The translations under genes and the position numbers were made by a program. A stretch of 64,000 nucleotides of DNA from assembly GCF_002934605.1 (NCBI RefSeq), contig NZ_PTJC01000006.1, positions 1,178,001 through 1,242,000 on the forward strand, written 5' to 3'. Below are positions 16,032 through 24,016 of the stretch, piece after piece (position 1 is the stretch's first letter; every line of letters starts with the position of its first letter). A model generated the notes under the pieces. It was given only the letters and a program-made list of their open reading frames with translations. It had not been told where the DNA came from and searched no databases. The DNA comes from Neolewinella xylanilytica (GTDB lineage Bacteria; Bacteroidota; Bacteroidia; Chitinophagales; Saprospiraceae).

Positions 16032-17693
16032 TTAAGGTTTCGTTAAGTTCTTGCGCGCCCACGACATTAATTCATCCAGCGTCAGGGCATTCAAACAGTC
16101 TCGTTTCGTAAGTCCTCCCTTGCGGGCCGCCGCTACTCCCCAGCGCACGTCGTCGAGCCCGCCGATGCTGTGCGCGTCGGGGTTAATGCTCACCATCACC
16201 CCCCGTTCCCGGGCGTAGGGGATCCACGACCAGTCTAGGTCGAGCCGGTAGGGATTGGCGTTCAGCTCGATGGCCACCCCGTGTTCGGCACAGGCGTCGA
16301 TGACCCGCCGGTGGTCGATGGGGTAGCCTTCCCGACTCAGCAGCAGCCGACCGGTCGGGTGGCCCAGGATGTGGGTGAAGGGGTTTTCGATGGCCCGCAG
16401 CAGCCGGTCGGTGGCCTTCTCCTCGTCCATGTTCAGGTTAGTGTGCACCGAGGCGATCACCAGGTCGAAGCCGGCCAGCAATTCCGCCTCGTAGTCCAGG
16501 CTCCCGTCCGAAAGGATGTCGCACTCGATGCCCTTCAGCACCCGGAATTGCGGGAGTTCCGCATTCATCGCATCGATCTCCGCCCACTGTTCCCGGACCC
16601 GCTCGGGTTGCAGTCCGTTCGCGTAGAAGGCCGCCTGGGAGTGGTCGGTGATCAGGATGTAGGAGTAGCCCCGTTCCCGCGCTCCGTCGACCATTTGTCG
16701 CAACGAGTGGATGCCGTCGCTGTAAGTGGTGTGATTGTGGATGACGCCTTTCAGGTCCTCGACCTTCACCAACTCGGGCAGGGCGTGTTCCCGGGCGGGG
16801 GCGAGCGGCCAGTCCTGTTCCCGCAGTTCCGGGGGAATGCGTTGCACCTGCGTCCGCGGAAAAATCTCATCCTCCTCCGCTATCCCGCTGAAGTCGGTGT
16901 CCGGAAAAGCCGCAATGAAGGCCTGCAGGAACTCCGGGCTGCCGGTGTACCGGAAGAGCTTGCTACCGAAATTTTCGGGCTGGCAGTGGTAGAGCGTCAG
17001 CGGCAGGTCGTCCACTTCGCCTACGGTGGCTTTTTCGTCGCTGGCGCTGACGTTGAAGCCGGGGATTTGGGCGGCGCGCGCGGGTGCCAGGGTCGTCAAA
17101 AAGTCTAGTCCTTTCACCGTAGGACAAGCCCGGCGCAGTGCCCCCGTGGCTTCGAAGCGCTCTTCCGGGAAGAGCGTGGTGAATTGCTCGAGCAGGGCCT
17201 CGGCGGCCAGGGCGGCGGTGCGGTACAGGAAGCGGCCGCGGCTCCGTTGCAGGAACTCCAGTTTGTGCTTGAGGCTTTCCTGGGTTTTGAGGCCGAAGCC
17301 CTTGAGCTCCACGAGCCGGTTTTCGTTGATGGCGTAGAGCAGTTGCCCGACGGTGGTCACGCCCAGACCGTCCCAGACCGCCTTCACCTTCTTCGGCCCG
17401 AAACCACTGATCCCGAGCATTTCCCGGACGCCTTCGGGGGTTTTCGCCCGCCACTTTTCCAGGGTTTCCATTTTGCCGGTGGTGGCCAGCTCGTGGATTT
17501 TGCCGGCAATGGCCTTGCCTACGCCCTCGAGTTTTTGCAACTCGGCCTCCGACATAGCGGCGAGGTCGCGGTCGTCCTTGCGCAGCTTATTATAGGCATT
17601 GGTGTACGAGCGGATCTTGAACGGATTGTCGCCGTGCAGCTCCATCAATTTTCCGAGCTCGTGGAAGTGCCGGGCAATTTCGGGATTGGTCAT
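16032..17693 (-). CDS. polX: PolX-like protein: HhH region, degenerate polymerase fold and PHP domain
   Basis: The 553-residue protein has the layout of bacterial family X polymerases: helix-hairpin-helix motifs at about 50-66 (LEGVGKAIAGKI) and 92-105, the nucleotidyltransferase fold, then a C-terminal PHP metal-dependent nuclease domain. PHP motifs are intact: HNHTTYSDG from 319, ITDHSQ, GIECDI, ASVH, ILGHP, NPDAHS. The polymerase palm is altered. TGALRR at 183-188 corresponds to GSxRR, and the two-Asp metal motif (normally D-I-D) reads KGLDF near 194-198, losing one Asp. Repair exonuclease or AP-endonuclease activity is therefore more likely than synthesis. The start at 17693 fits the family. 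Confidence 0.88.
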   Translation of the reverse strand: MTNPEIARHFHELGKLMELHGDNPFKIRSYTNAYNKLRKDDRDLAAMSEAELQKLEGVGKAIAGKIHELATTGKMETLEKWRAKTPEGVREMLGISGFGPKKVKAVWDGLGVTTVGQLLYAINENRLVELKGFGLKTQESLKHKLEFLQRSRGRFLYRTAALAAEALLEQFTTLFPEERFEATGALRRACPTVKGLDFLTTLAPARAAQIPGFNVSASDEKATVGEVDDLPLTLYHCQPENFGSKLFRYTGSPEFLQAFIAAFPDTDFSGIAEEDEIFPRTQVQRIPPELREQDWPLAPAREHALPELVKVEDLKGVIHNHTTYSDGIHSLRQMVDGARERGYSYILITDHSQAAFYANGLQPERVREQWAEIDAMNAELPQFRVLKGIECDILSDGSLDYEAELLAGFDLVIASVHTNLNMDEEKATDRLLRAIENPFTHILGHPTGRLLLSREGYPIDHRRVIDACAEHGVAIELNANPYRLDLDWSWIPYARERGVMVSINPDAHSIGGLDDVRWGVAAARKGGLTKRDCLNALTLDELMSWARKNLTKP

Positions 17694-17710
17694 GGCCGCG
17701 AAGATAGGGT

Positions 17711-17753
17711 TGACACATCCGATGTGTCAGGTAGTGACACATCGGATGTGTCA
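17711..17753. repeat. Pair of mirror-image 19-bp palindromes upstream of polX
   Basis: Two copies of TGACACATC-N-GATGTGTCA lie at 17711-17729 (N = C) and 17735-17753 (N = G), separated by five bases (ggtag). Each is a near-perfect palindrome, and each copy is the exact reverse complement of the other, so the whole 43 bases also form one inverted repeat. They begin 18 bases upstream of the polX ATG and end 50 bases before the end of the upstream reductase gene. They could be twin operators for a dimeric regulator or a REPIN-like mobile palindrome. Confidence 0.7.
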
Positions 17754-17802
17754 GGTGACAGATTGGCAGGGTCGGCGAGTTTTGCGGTTGCGATCAAGCC
17801 CA

Positions 17803-19161
17803 TTAAGCCCGCAGCATCGAGGTGATGGTCGACGCGGCGGTGGGATAGGCAAAGATCATCCGTTTAATTTCCGACGTGGGTATTTCCTGGCGAATAACGA
17901 GGTAAAGTAGGTTGATCAGCTCGGTAGCTCCGGGGCCGAGGAGGTGGGCTCCGACCAGTACGTCCCGGTCATCGTCGACAATCAGTTTGAAGGCGAAAAC
18001 GGCCGCGTTGCGGTGGCGGGCGTGGAACCAGTCGTTCGCTACCTTATAGTGCACCGACAGGTTGCGGTCCGACGCCTCGGCCTCCCGGGCGGTCATGCCA
18101 ACGGAGGCCATGCCCGGCAGGGCGAAGGCAACCGTAGGGATGGGGTAGTAATCCACTTTACGGGTGGCCCCCTTAAACAAGTTATCGTTGAGTACCGAGG
18201 CGGCGTACGTTCCTACCGGCGTAAGGGGCAGGCCGGAAGCCGCGCAGTCGCCGAGCGCATAGACATGGTCTAGGTTGGTACGGAGGCCGTCGTCCACCTT
18301 GATGCGTTGCTTTTCATCGGTTTCGATGCCGACTTTATCTAGCTGTAGTCGCTTTGTATTGGGCACCCGCCCGGCGCAATGAATCACCCTGTCGGTGCGG
18401 AGCGTGGTGGTTTGGCCTGCCGTATCCTCGACGTCCACCTCAAACCGGTCGCCCGCTTTCCGTACCGCAGTAGCCTTGCTGTTGATCTGGTACTGGATGC
18501 CACGGTCTTCGTCGGCTTGGCGGAGCAGGGCGGCCAGGTCGTGGTCGAATTTGTCCAGCGGCTCATCCTCGGTGATGATCATGGTAACCTGACAACCCAG
18601 GGCGTGAGCGATATGCGCCGTTTCCGTGCCGATATAGCCACCGCCCACAACGACCATTTCGGCGGGCAGGTCGTCCATTTCCAGGAATTCGTCGCTGGTC
18701 AGCAGGTATTCGTTACCGGGAATATCCAGCGGAGCGGGTCGCATGCCGGTGGCAAGTACGATGATCTCTCCACGTAGTCTCGTTCCTCCCACGTCGAGGG
18801 TGTGGGAGTCGATGAAGGTGGCGTAATCCTGGTAGGTTTCAATCCCGTTATCCCGCATCTTGGCCCGGCTGCTTTCCGGGACCGGCTCCGTGAACCCCCG
18901 CTTCCATTCCATCAGGTCCGACCAGGAGAAGTCCGGTTTGCCGGTAAACCCTTTGCCTAAAAGCCGTTCGACCCGGTACATGGCTTCGGCCGCGGCGTGC
19001 AGTACGAGCTTCGGGTCGCAGCCCCGTAGGGGACAAGTGCCACCAAAGGCACGACCTTCAATAAGGGCGGCGGATTTTCCCGCCTTGACGGCCGCCAGGG
19101 CTACCGACTGGCCGGAAGATCCTGCGCCGACAACAATTACTTCGTACTGCTTATCTGACAT
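17803..19161 (-). CDS. Class I pyridine nucleotide-disulfide oxidoreductase, atypical
   Basis: The 452-residue flavoprotein has an FAD-binding VVGAGSSGQSVALAA near 10-25, a redox-active CxxxxC at Cys43/Cys48 in GGTCPLRGCDPK, an NAD(P)-binding VVVGGGYIGTE, and the second FAD motif VYALGDCAAS. It resembles mercuric, glutathione and dihydrolipoyl reductases but has no heavy-metal-binding N-terminus. The C-terminal dimer segment, which normally reads HAHPT with a catalytic His, reads IFAYPTAAS, so the usual acid/base dyad is missing. The natural substrate cannot be inferred. It lies 30 bases after the YpdA gene and may share a low-molecular-weight thiol role. Confidence 0.85.
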   Translation of the reverse strand: MSDKQYEVIVVGAGSSGQSVALAAVKAGKSAALIEGRAFGGTCPLRGCDPKLVLHAAAEAMYRVERLLGKGFTGKPDFSWSDLMEWKRGFTEPVPESSRAKMRDNGIETYQDYATFIDSHTLDVGGTRLRGEIIVLATGMRPAPLDIPGNEYLLTSDEFLEMDDLPAEMVVVGGGYIGTETAHIAHALGCQVTMIITEDEPLDKFDHDLAALLRQADEDRGIQYQINSKATAVRKAGDRFEVDVEDTAGQTTTLRTDRVIHCAGRVPNTKRLQLDKVGIETDEKQRIKVDDGLRTNLDHVYALGDCAASGLPLTPVGTYAASVLNDNLFKGATRKVDYYPIPTVAFALPGMASVGMTAREAEASDRNLSVHYKVANDWFHARHRNAAVFAFKLIVDDDRDVLVGAHLLGPGATELINLLYLVIRQEIPTSEIKRMIFAYPTAASTITSMLRA

Positions 19162-19191
19162 GTATTGGGGTTAATTTGGGTTTGGGGTCGT

Positions 19192-20175
19192 TTACGCGAG
19201 TTGCCGTTGTTGGGTGATGCCTTCGACGATAATATCGCCGTGGTCCCGGGTATTTTCGATGAACAGCTTGCTGGTCTGCCGGCCGGCACACGCCACTCCC
19301 GCCATGTAGACTCCGGGCAGGGTAGTTTCCAGGGTTTCGGGGTTGAAAAGGGGCTTGCAGCTTTCGTCTTCTGCGATCGCCAGGCCGAGTCGTTCGAAGA
19401 GTTGGTAATTCGGTTCGTAGCCGGTCATGGCCAGTACGAAGTCGTTCGGAAGGGTAATTTGGCCATCCGGCGTGCCAAGAACCACCTCGTCGGGGCGGAT
19501 CTCATCCGTGGTGGTATGAAAGTAGGCCTTGATCGATCCTTCCTTGATGCGGTTTTCAATGTCGGGCTTGATCCAGTATTTGACCCGGTCGTAGATTTCG
19601 CCGCCGCGGATGGCCATCGTCACCTCCGCCCCCTTGCGGTAGCATTCCAGGGCCGCGTCACAGGCGGAGTTGGCCGCGCCGACCACCAGCACGCGCTGGC
19701 CGATGTACACGTGCGGATCATCGTAGTAATGCCGCACTTTGGGTAGGTCTTCGCCGGGGATATTCATCAGTCGGGGGGTATCGTAAAAACCGGTGGCAAC
19801 CACGACGTTCCGTGCCGCGTAGGTGGTTTTTTTGGTGGCGATCCGGTATCCGGAGTCCAGGGTGTCCATTTTCTGGACCTCCTCGTAAAGCCGAATGTTG
19901 AGTTTGAAGCTTCCCACCAGCCGGCGGTAATATTCCAGCGCTTCGGCGCGCGTCGGCTTATCGCGATGGCTGATGAAGGGCGTGTTCTGGATTTCCAGCT
20001 TCAGGGACGTACTGAAGAAGGTCATGTTTACCGGAAAGTGAAACAGGCTGTTGGCGATCACGCCCTTTTCCAGGATGACGTAATCCAGTCCGGCCCGCTC
20101 GGCACTGATGCCTACGTTGATGCCGGAAGGGCCACCGCCGATGATCACCAGGTCAAGCATGCGGGGATTTTCCAT
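19192..20175 (-). CDS. ypdA: YpdA family flavoprotein (putative bacillithiol disulfide reductase)
   Basis: The 327-residue protein has two Rossmann motifs: GGGPSG at 13-18 for FAD and VVGAANSACDAALECYR near 165 for NADPH. The long conserved MTFFSTSLKLEI and the C-terminal GVYMAGVACAGRQTSK are characteristic of YpdA. Bacillus and Staphylococcus homologues reduce bacillithiol disulfide with NADPH, and Bacteroidota also make bacillithiol. It has no CxxC pair, unlike thioredoxin reductase, consistent with YpdA. It is the first gene of a minus-strand run with the 17803 reductase and possibly polX. Confidence 0.88.
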   Translation of the reverse strand: MENPRMLDLVIIGGGPSGINVGISAERAGLDYVILEKGVIANSLFHFPVNMTFFSTSLKLEIQNTPFISHRDKPTRAEALEYYRRLVGSFKLNIRLYEEVQKMDTLDSGYRIATKKTTYAARNVVVATGFYDTPRLMNIPGEDLPKVRHYYDDPHVYIGQRVLVVGAANSACDAALECYRKGAEVTMAIRGGEIYDRVKYWIKPDIENRIKEGSIKAYFHTTTDEIRPDEVVLGTPDGQITLPNDFVLAMTGYEPNYQLFERLGLAIAEDESCKPLFNPETLETTLPGVYMAGVACAGRQTSKLFIENTRDHGDIIVEGITQQRQLA

Positions 20176-20436
20176 AAGCTAAGTGTTTGTTCGGAATTTC
20201 GGATCTTCCATGGTCGCCCATCCCGACGGACGCTCCGTTCTGTATTAGGACGCAAAAGCCTTAACATAGTTCAGCCGCAAGCCACCGCACACGTATTCCG
20301 TTTCCGGCCGATCTCTCGTGTCGCTAAAGGAGAGCCGGAAGCCGGGAGAAGGGCCGGTCCGAAAGCTACAGCCGGGAACGGGCCTGGCCTTGCCGACTGC
20401 TTTGTATGTTTGCCCAACCAAGCCATTGAACCCCGG

Positions 20437-21435
20437 ATGCCCTACCGCCAACTACCCCAGATACAGGACCTTCATCGACGATTTCTGGACCGGCTACAGC
20501 ACGCCCAGGATGATAAGGAGCCGCGGGGCTTGTACGAACCCATCGAATACATCCTGTCCATTGGGGGCAAACGGGTTCGTCCGCTGCTGGCGCTCATCGC
20601 CGCCCGGATGTTCGGCGACGGCGAAGGGCTCCGTGCCGGTATGCCCGTAGCGATGGCGGTGGAGGTGTTTCACAATTTCACCCTTTTGCACGACGACATT
20701 ATGGACGAGAGCCCGCTGCGGCGTGGCCAGCCGACCGTGCACCGCAAATGGGATACGAATACGGCGATCCTCAGCGGAGACTTGATGCTGATCCAGGCTT
20801 ACGGTCATTTGGCCGAAAGCGCCGATCCATCCCGAATTCCGGTCCTTCTGAATACCTTCAACCGGGTAGCCACCGGGGTTTGCGAGGGCCAGCAATTCGA
20901 CGTGGATTTCGAACGGAAGCACCACGTCACGATCGAGGAATACCTGAGAATGATCGAGCTGAAAACGGCCGTCCTGCTCGGAGGCGCGCTGGAGATGGGC
21001 GCATTGGCCGCGGGGGCCGGGCAGGAGGATGCCGACCACTTATACGCTTTCGGGCGGCTCACCGGGCTTGCCTTTCAATTGCACGACGACCTGCTGGATA
21101 CCTTTGGGGAGGGGGCGGAAACCGGTAAGCTGACTGGAAACGACATCATTCGGAATAAGAAAACCTTTCTCTACATCAAAACACTCGAGGCCCTGGACGC
21201 CGGGGAGCGGGAGGAACTGGTTCACTGGTTCAGCCATACCCCCGAAGATCCGGCCCCGAAAGTGGCCCGGGTGACCGAAATGATGCGGCTGCGGGGAATC
21301 CCCGAATTGGTAGCCGAGCTACGCGATGATTTTCAGCGGGATGCCTACGACCACCTTGAGGCGGTAACCGGCGATTCCGGCTGGAAAGCGGTTTTGCGCG
21401 CCGTGGCCGAAGGCTTATTGCAGCGCGCCAGCTAA
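20437..21435 (+). CDS. Polyprenyl diphosphate synthase
   Basis: The enzyme condenses isopentenyl diphosphate units in trans to a long isoprenoid for quinones or similar lipids. From the ATG at 20437 it has 332 residues. GGKRVRPLL is at 43-51, the first Asp-rich motif DDIMDESPLRRG starts at 86 and the second DDLLD is at 217-221. Helix residues before the first motif (VFHNFTLLH) are mixed in size, so chain length cannot be read with certainty; ispA/ispB-type medium to long chains are possible. A TATGTTTG -7 box at 20405-20412 lies 24 bases before the ATG. The open frame from 19966 covers that box and is rejected. Confidence 0.93.
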   Translation: MPYRQLPQIQDLHRRFLDRLQHAQDDKEPRGLYEPIEYILSIGGKRVRPLLALIAARMFGDGEGLRAGMPVAMAVEVFHNFTLLHDDIMDESPLRRGQPTVHRKWDTNTAILSGDLMLIQAYGHLAESADPSRIPVLLNTFNRVATGVCEGQQFDVDFERKHHVTIEEYLRMIELKTAVLLGGALEMGALAAGAGQEDADHLYAFGRLTGLAFQLHDDLLDTFGEGAETGKLTGNDIIRNKKTFLYIKTLEALDAGEREELVHWFSHTPEDPAPKVARVTEMMRLRGIPELVAELRDDFQRDAYDHLEAVTGDSGWKAVLRAVAEGLLQRAS

Positions 21436-21881
21436 AGGGTCAACTTACCATTGTACCAGTTGTCCTCGATGACGGCATCCTGGGCGGCGTAGAATTTCAT
21501 CGCTTCGGTATTGGAATCCACGATCTGCCATTTGAGGAGTTTGCACCCGCGTTCGCGCCCCCGCTCCTTTAGTACGTCCCACAGCCGCTGGCCGATCCCT
21601 TGGCGGCGGTAAGCGGGTTGCAGGACAAAATCCTCCAGGTAGATCATCCGTCCTTTCCAGGTGCTGTAGACGAAATTGTAAAGGCACATGCCGATGACCT
21701 GCCGGGTAGCCATGTCTTCGGCTACGATAATGTGGAAGAAGCCGTCAGCAAAGTCGGCGCGGTAATTTTCCTGCGTAGCGGTGAACTGGGGGGTGGCATG
21801 GACGTAAGCGGCCAGCTCACCGACCAGCTTATGGACGGCGGGCAGGTCGGCGGCCGTTCCCTGTCGAATCTGTACGTTCAT
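21432..21881 (-). CDS. GNAT family N-acetyltransferase
   Basis: The 149-residue protein has the GNAT fold. The acetyl-CoA loop is YRRQGIGQRL, and the preceding strand STWKGRMIYLEDFVLQP resembles spermidine/thialysine acetyltransferases of the SSAT type, followed by a conserved FYAAQDAV near the C-terminus. It probably acetylates a small amine in the cytoplasm; the substrate is an inference from family resemblance. The stop overlaps that of the polyprenyl synthase by four bases, tail to tail. Confidence 0.88.
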   Translation of the reverse strand: MNVQIRQGTAADLPAVHKLVGELAAYVHATPQFTATQENYRADFADGFFHIIVAEDMATRQVIGMCLYNFVYSTWKGRMIYLEDFVLQPAYRRQGIGQRLWDVLKERGRERGCKLLKWQIVDSNTEAMKFYAAQDAVIEDNWYNGKLTL

Positions 21882-21902
21882 AGCCGCGAAGAACGGGTAT
21901 AG

Positions 21903-23342
21903 CTAGCGAACCACCACCTTGCGGGCCGTGTAGTTGCCTTCCGAACTTTCGAGCCGGAGCAGATACATGCTCGAACTGAGGCGGTGGCCGATCGTCAGCG
22001 ACTGCTCTTCGTTGATCTCCCCGGTTTGAACGCTGCGCCCCTGCAGGTCCAGCAAAGTGTAGCGGTACCGCTCCCGGGGTAAGCCCGTGAGCAGCAGTTG
22101 CTCGCCGGGGGAAAGTGGGTTCGGGCTCAGGCGCAGGGCGGGCAGGTCGAGGTAGACGCCGCGGGTGCTAACCGGATTCCGCTCGGCGTAGGTTTCGAAA
22201 AAGGCGAGGGCACGGGTTACGGCCGGTTCCACACAGCCGCCGTGGTCCAGCGCTCCGCCGGATTCCAGCACTACGGTCGTAGATCCCCGTTCACGCATCA
22301 CGCTATCGGCCAGGATAGCGTTTTGCGCAGGTACCTGCTCGTCTTCGGTGCAGTAGAAGAGCAAGGTGGGTACTTCCGGGGCCCACTCGTACGTATCATT
22401 GGCCCGAAGTGCCTGGATAATCGCGCTTTCGGAGTCGTTATCGATGATTTGTTGCACTACGGAATCCTGAAACATGTCGATCAGCCGCTCCTCGCGCTCC
22501 ACCAGCAGGGTGTCGAGTTGGGCGTTAAAGTGCTCGCCATCGATCAGTTGTTGGTCGAAGCTATCGATCACCTCCAGGTAGGGGGATACGAATGCCTGAC
22601 CGAGGCTGTCGTAAATGCCGTAGACGTTGCTGTAGCTGACGTAGGTGTAAACGATGTAGCCGGGCAGGGTAGGGCGGTCGTTCGAGAGGGTGGCCAGCCG
22701 CATCACCTCGCTGATGCTGTAGGGGCCGGACAGGTGGGCGCCGGCGGTAACGTTCAGGCTGTCGTTGCCTTCGTCCTCCTGCAGATCGCGTTGGAGGGCC
22801 TGAGCGGCGTGCCCTCCCTGACTGTAGCCGGTGACGAAGAGCTGGTCGTTGTAGGGGATTTCCTCCTCGTCAAGAAACTGGCGGGCGGCTAGGAGTAGGT
22901 CTCTTCCGGAATTGGATTCACTTTCTGCGTGGACGTAAGGATGAAAGCCATCGCTTTCACCGAGGCCGATGTAGTCGGGCGCCACGGTGATGTAGCCGCT
23001 GGTGGCCAGGGCGTAGACGAGGAAGCGTTCCTGCGTCTGTGGGTTACTCGGCACCATGGTTTCGTCAACGGCGGTACCGTGCATGTAGGCCGTCATGGGA
23101 AACGCCAGGCTGGTTTCCGCGGGTAGGGACAACAGACCACTTGCGGTGTCCGGCCGACCGAGCGCATCGGTCGTCTTGTACAGTACCTTGTAATTGATGA
23201 CATCGTACTGAGGAGTAATCGGTAAAAACAACCCGAGTATGGCCCCTGGAATACCGTTTTGGCGTTCCGTACTAATTAAGGTTTGGGCGTGGGCGCAGGA
23301 GCAAGCCAGTGACAGGAGGGAAGCAAGTAGGAGGTGTCTCAT
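21903..23342 (-). CDS. Secreted alpha/beta hydrolase with type IX sorting domain
   Basis: The 479-residue product has a signal peptide (LLASLLSLACSCAHAQ) and then an alpha/beta hydrolase core. This has a MTAYMHGT oxyanion-like segment, APDYIGLGESDG, the nucleophile elbow GYSQGG, an aspartate in FYCTEDEQVP and a histidine in GGALDHGG. It resembles secretory lipases and prolyl peptidase-like esterases. The last 80 residues, beginning LRLSPNPLSPGEQ and ending YTARKVVVR, are a type A T9SS sorting domain, so the enzyme is exported through the outer membrane and probably anchored. Its substrate is unknown. Confidence 0.88.
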   Translation of the reverse strand: MRHLLLASLLSLACSCAHAQTLISTERQNGIPGAILGLFLPITPQYDVINYKVLYKTTDALGRPDTASGLLSLPAETSLAFPMTAYMHGTAVDETMVPSNPQTQERFLVYALATSGYITVAPDYIGLGESDGFHPYVHAESESNSGRDLLLAARQFLDEEEIPYNDQLFVTGYSQGGHAAQALQRDLQEDEGNDSLNVTAGAHLSGPYSISEVMRLATLSNDRPTLPGYIVYTYVSYSNVYGIYDSLGQAFVSPYLEVIDSFDQQLIDGEHFNAQLDTLLVEREERLIDMFQDSVVQQIIDNDSESAIIQALRANDTYEWAPEVPTLLFYCTEDEQVPAQNAILADSVMRERGSTTVVLESGGALDHGGCVEPAVTRALAFFETYAERNPVSTRGVYLDLPALRLSPNPLSPGEQLLLTGLPRERYRYTLLDLQGRSVQTGEINEEQSLTIGHRLSSSMYLLRLESSEGNYTARKVVVR

Positions 23343-23407
23343 AAGCAGGAAAACCGTAACCCGGATTAAATTGTGAACATGAATGTAGGGATTTCAAATA
23401 TTTCCCT

Positions 23408-23415
23408 TACCTTTG
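23408..23415 (+). promoter_or_regulatory. -7 box for rpsO
   Basis: TACCTTTG is a perfect TAnnTTTG match, followed by cggcc, 71 bases before the rpsO ATG. The leader between contains a small hairpin (gccgacctacttcggcggc) that could be the S15 autoregulatory site, by analogy only. Confidence 0.6.
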
Positions 23416-23486
23416 CGGCCCGAAATTATTCGCTTTAACTGATTAGCCGACCTACTTCGGCGGCTATTTACTAAAGGCTCTACAGT

Positions 23487-23762
23487 ATGCCCATTTACCT
23501 TCCGCAGGAGAAGAAAGACGAAATCTTCACCGAATACGGCGGATCCGCCCAGAATACCGGATCCACCGAGGGCCAGATCGCCCTCTTTACCTTTCGCATC
23601 AAGGCCCTGTCGGACCACTTGCGGGAGCACCCGAAAGATCACAGCAGCCGCAAAGCCCTACTCTCGATGGTAGGTAGCCGGGGCAAGATGCTGAATTACC
23701 TCAAGCGCAAAGACCTTGAAGGCTACCGTTCGCTGATTACCAAATTAGGTATCCGCAAGTAG
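23487..23762 (+). CDS. rpsO: 30S ribosomal protein S15
   Basis: S15 binds the central domain of 16S rRNA early in 30S assembly. The protein has 91 residues, close to the standard 89. Conserved features include [21 protein letters not shown], the HPKDHSSRK segment with the rRNA-contacting His and Arg, and [19 protein letters not shown]. It has its own promoter, and no pnp gene follows within the window. Confidence 0.98.
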   Translation: MPIYLPQEKKDEIFTEYGGSAQNTGSTEGQIALFTFRIKALSDHLREHPKDHSSRKALLSMVGSRGKMLNYLKRKDLEGYRSLITKLGIRK

Positions 23763-23789
23763 CATTTGGCAAAGAATATTGCACGACGC

Positions 23790-23821
23790 TTGCAAAAGTT
23801 GAGAAGTCGTGCTTACCTTTG
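23790..23821 (+). promoter_or_regulatory. Promoter of tRNA-Lys
   Basis: TACCTTTG at 23814-23821 is a perfect -7 box, and TTG at 23790-23792 is placed 21 bases upstream as the -33 element. The box ends 27 bases before the mature tRNA. The block ttacctttgcg also occurs at the rpsO promoter. Confidence 0.75.
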
Positions 23822-23848
23822 CGTCGCCTTAGCAATAAGGCATCCCCA

Positions 23849-23922
23849 GAGCCCCTAGCTCAGTTGGCTAGAGCACCTCACTTTTAATGAGGGGGTCCAG
23901 GGTTCGAGCCCCTGGGGGCTCA
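23849..23922 (+). tRNA. tRNA-Lys (anticodon TTT)
   Basis: A complete cloverleaf of 74 bases is seen. The acceptor gagcccc pairs with ggggctc, the D arm is gctcagttggctagagc, the anticodon stem cctca/tgagg carries loop cttttaa (TTT), the T arm is cagggttcgagcccctg, and the discriminator is A. CCA is not encoded. Confidence 0.96.
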
Positions 23923-23928
23923 CTTTCT

Positions 23929-23963
23929 AAAGCCCCGTTCACGCTTGCCGTGGATGGGGCTTT
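23929..23963 (+). terminator. Terminator of tRNA-Lys
   Basis: Arms aaagcccc (23929-23936) and ggggcttt (23956-23963) pair, with an inner helix ttcacg/cgtgga. The hairpin begins 6 bases after the tRNA, and the run of T is short. Confidence 0.7.
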
Positions 23964-24016
23964 GTCATATATTCCACCCAGTCGTGGACGTTAGCTCATA
24001 GAATAGATTAATAAGA

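Noticed and set aside
23416-23486. Riboswitch or S15 autoregulatory structure in the rpsO leader
   Set aside because: A small stem is present, but it does not match a known S15 leader well enough for a feature call.
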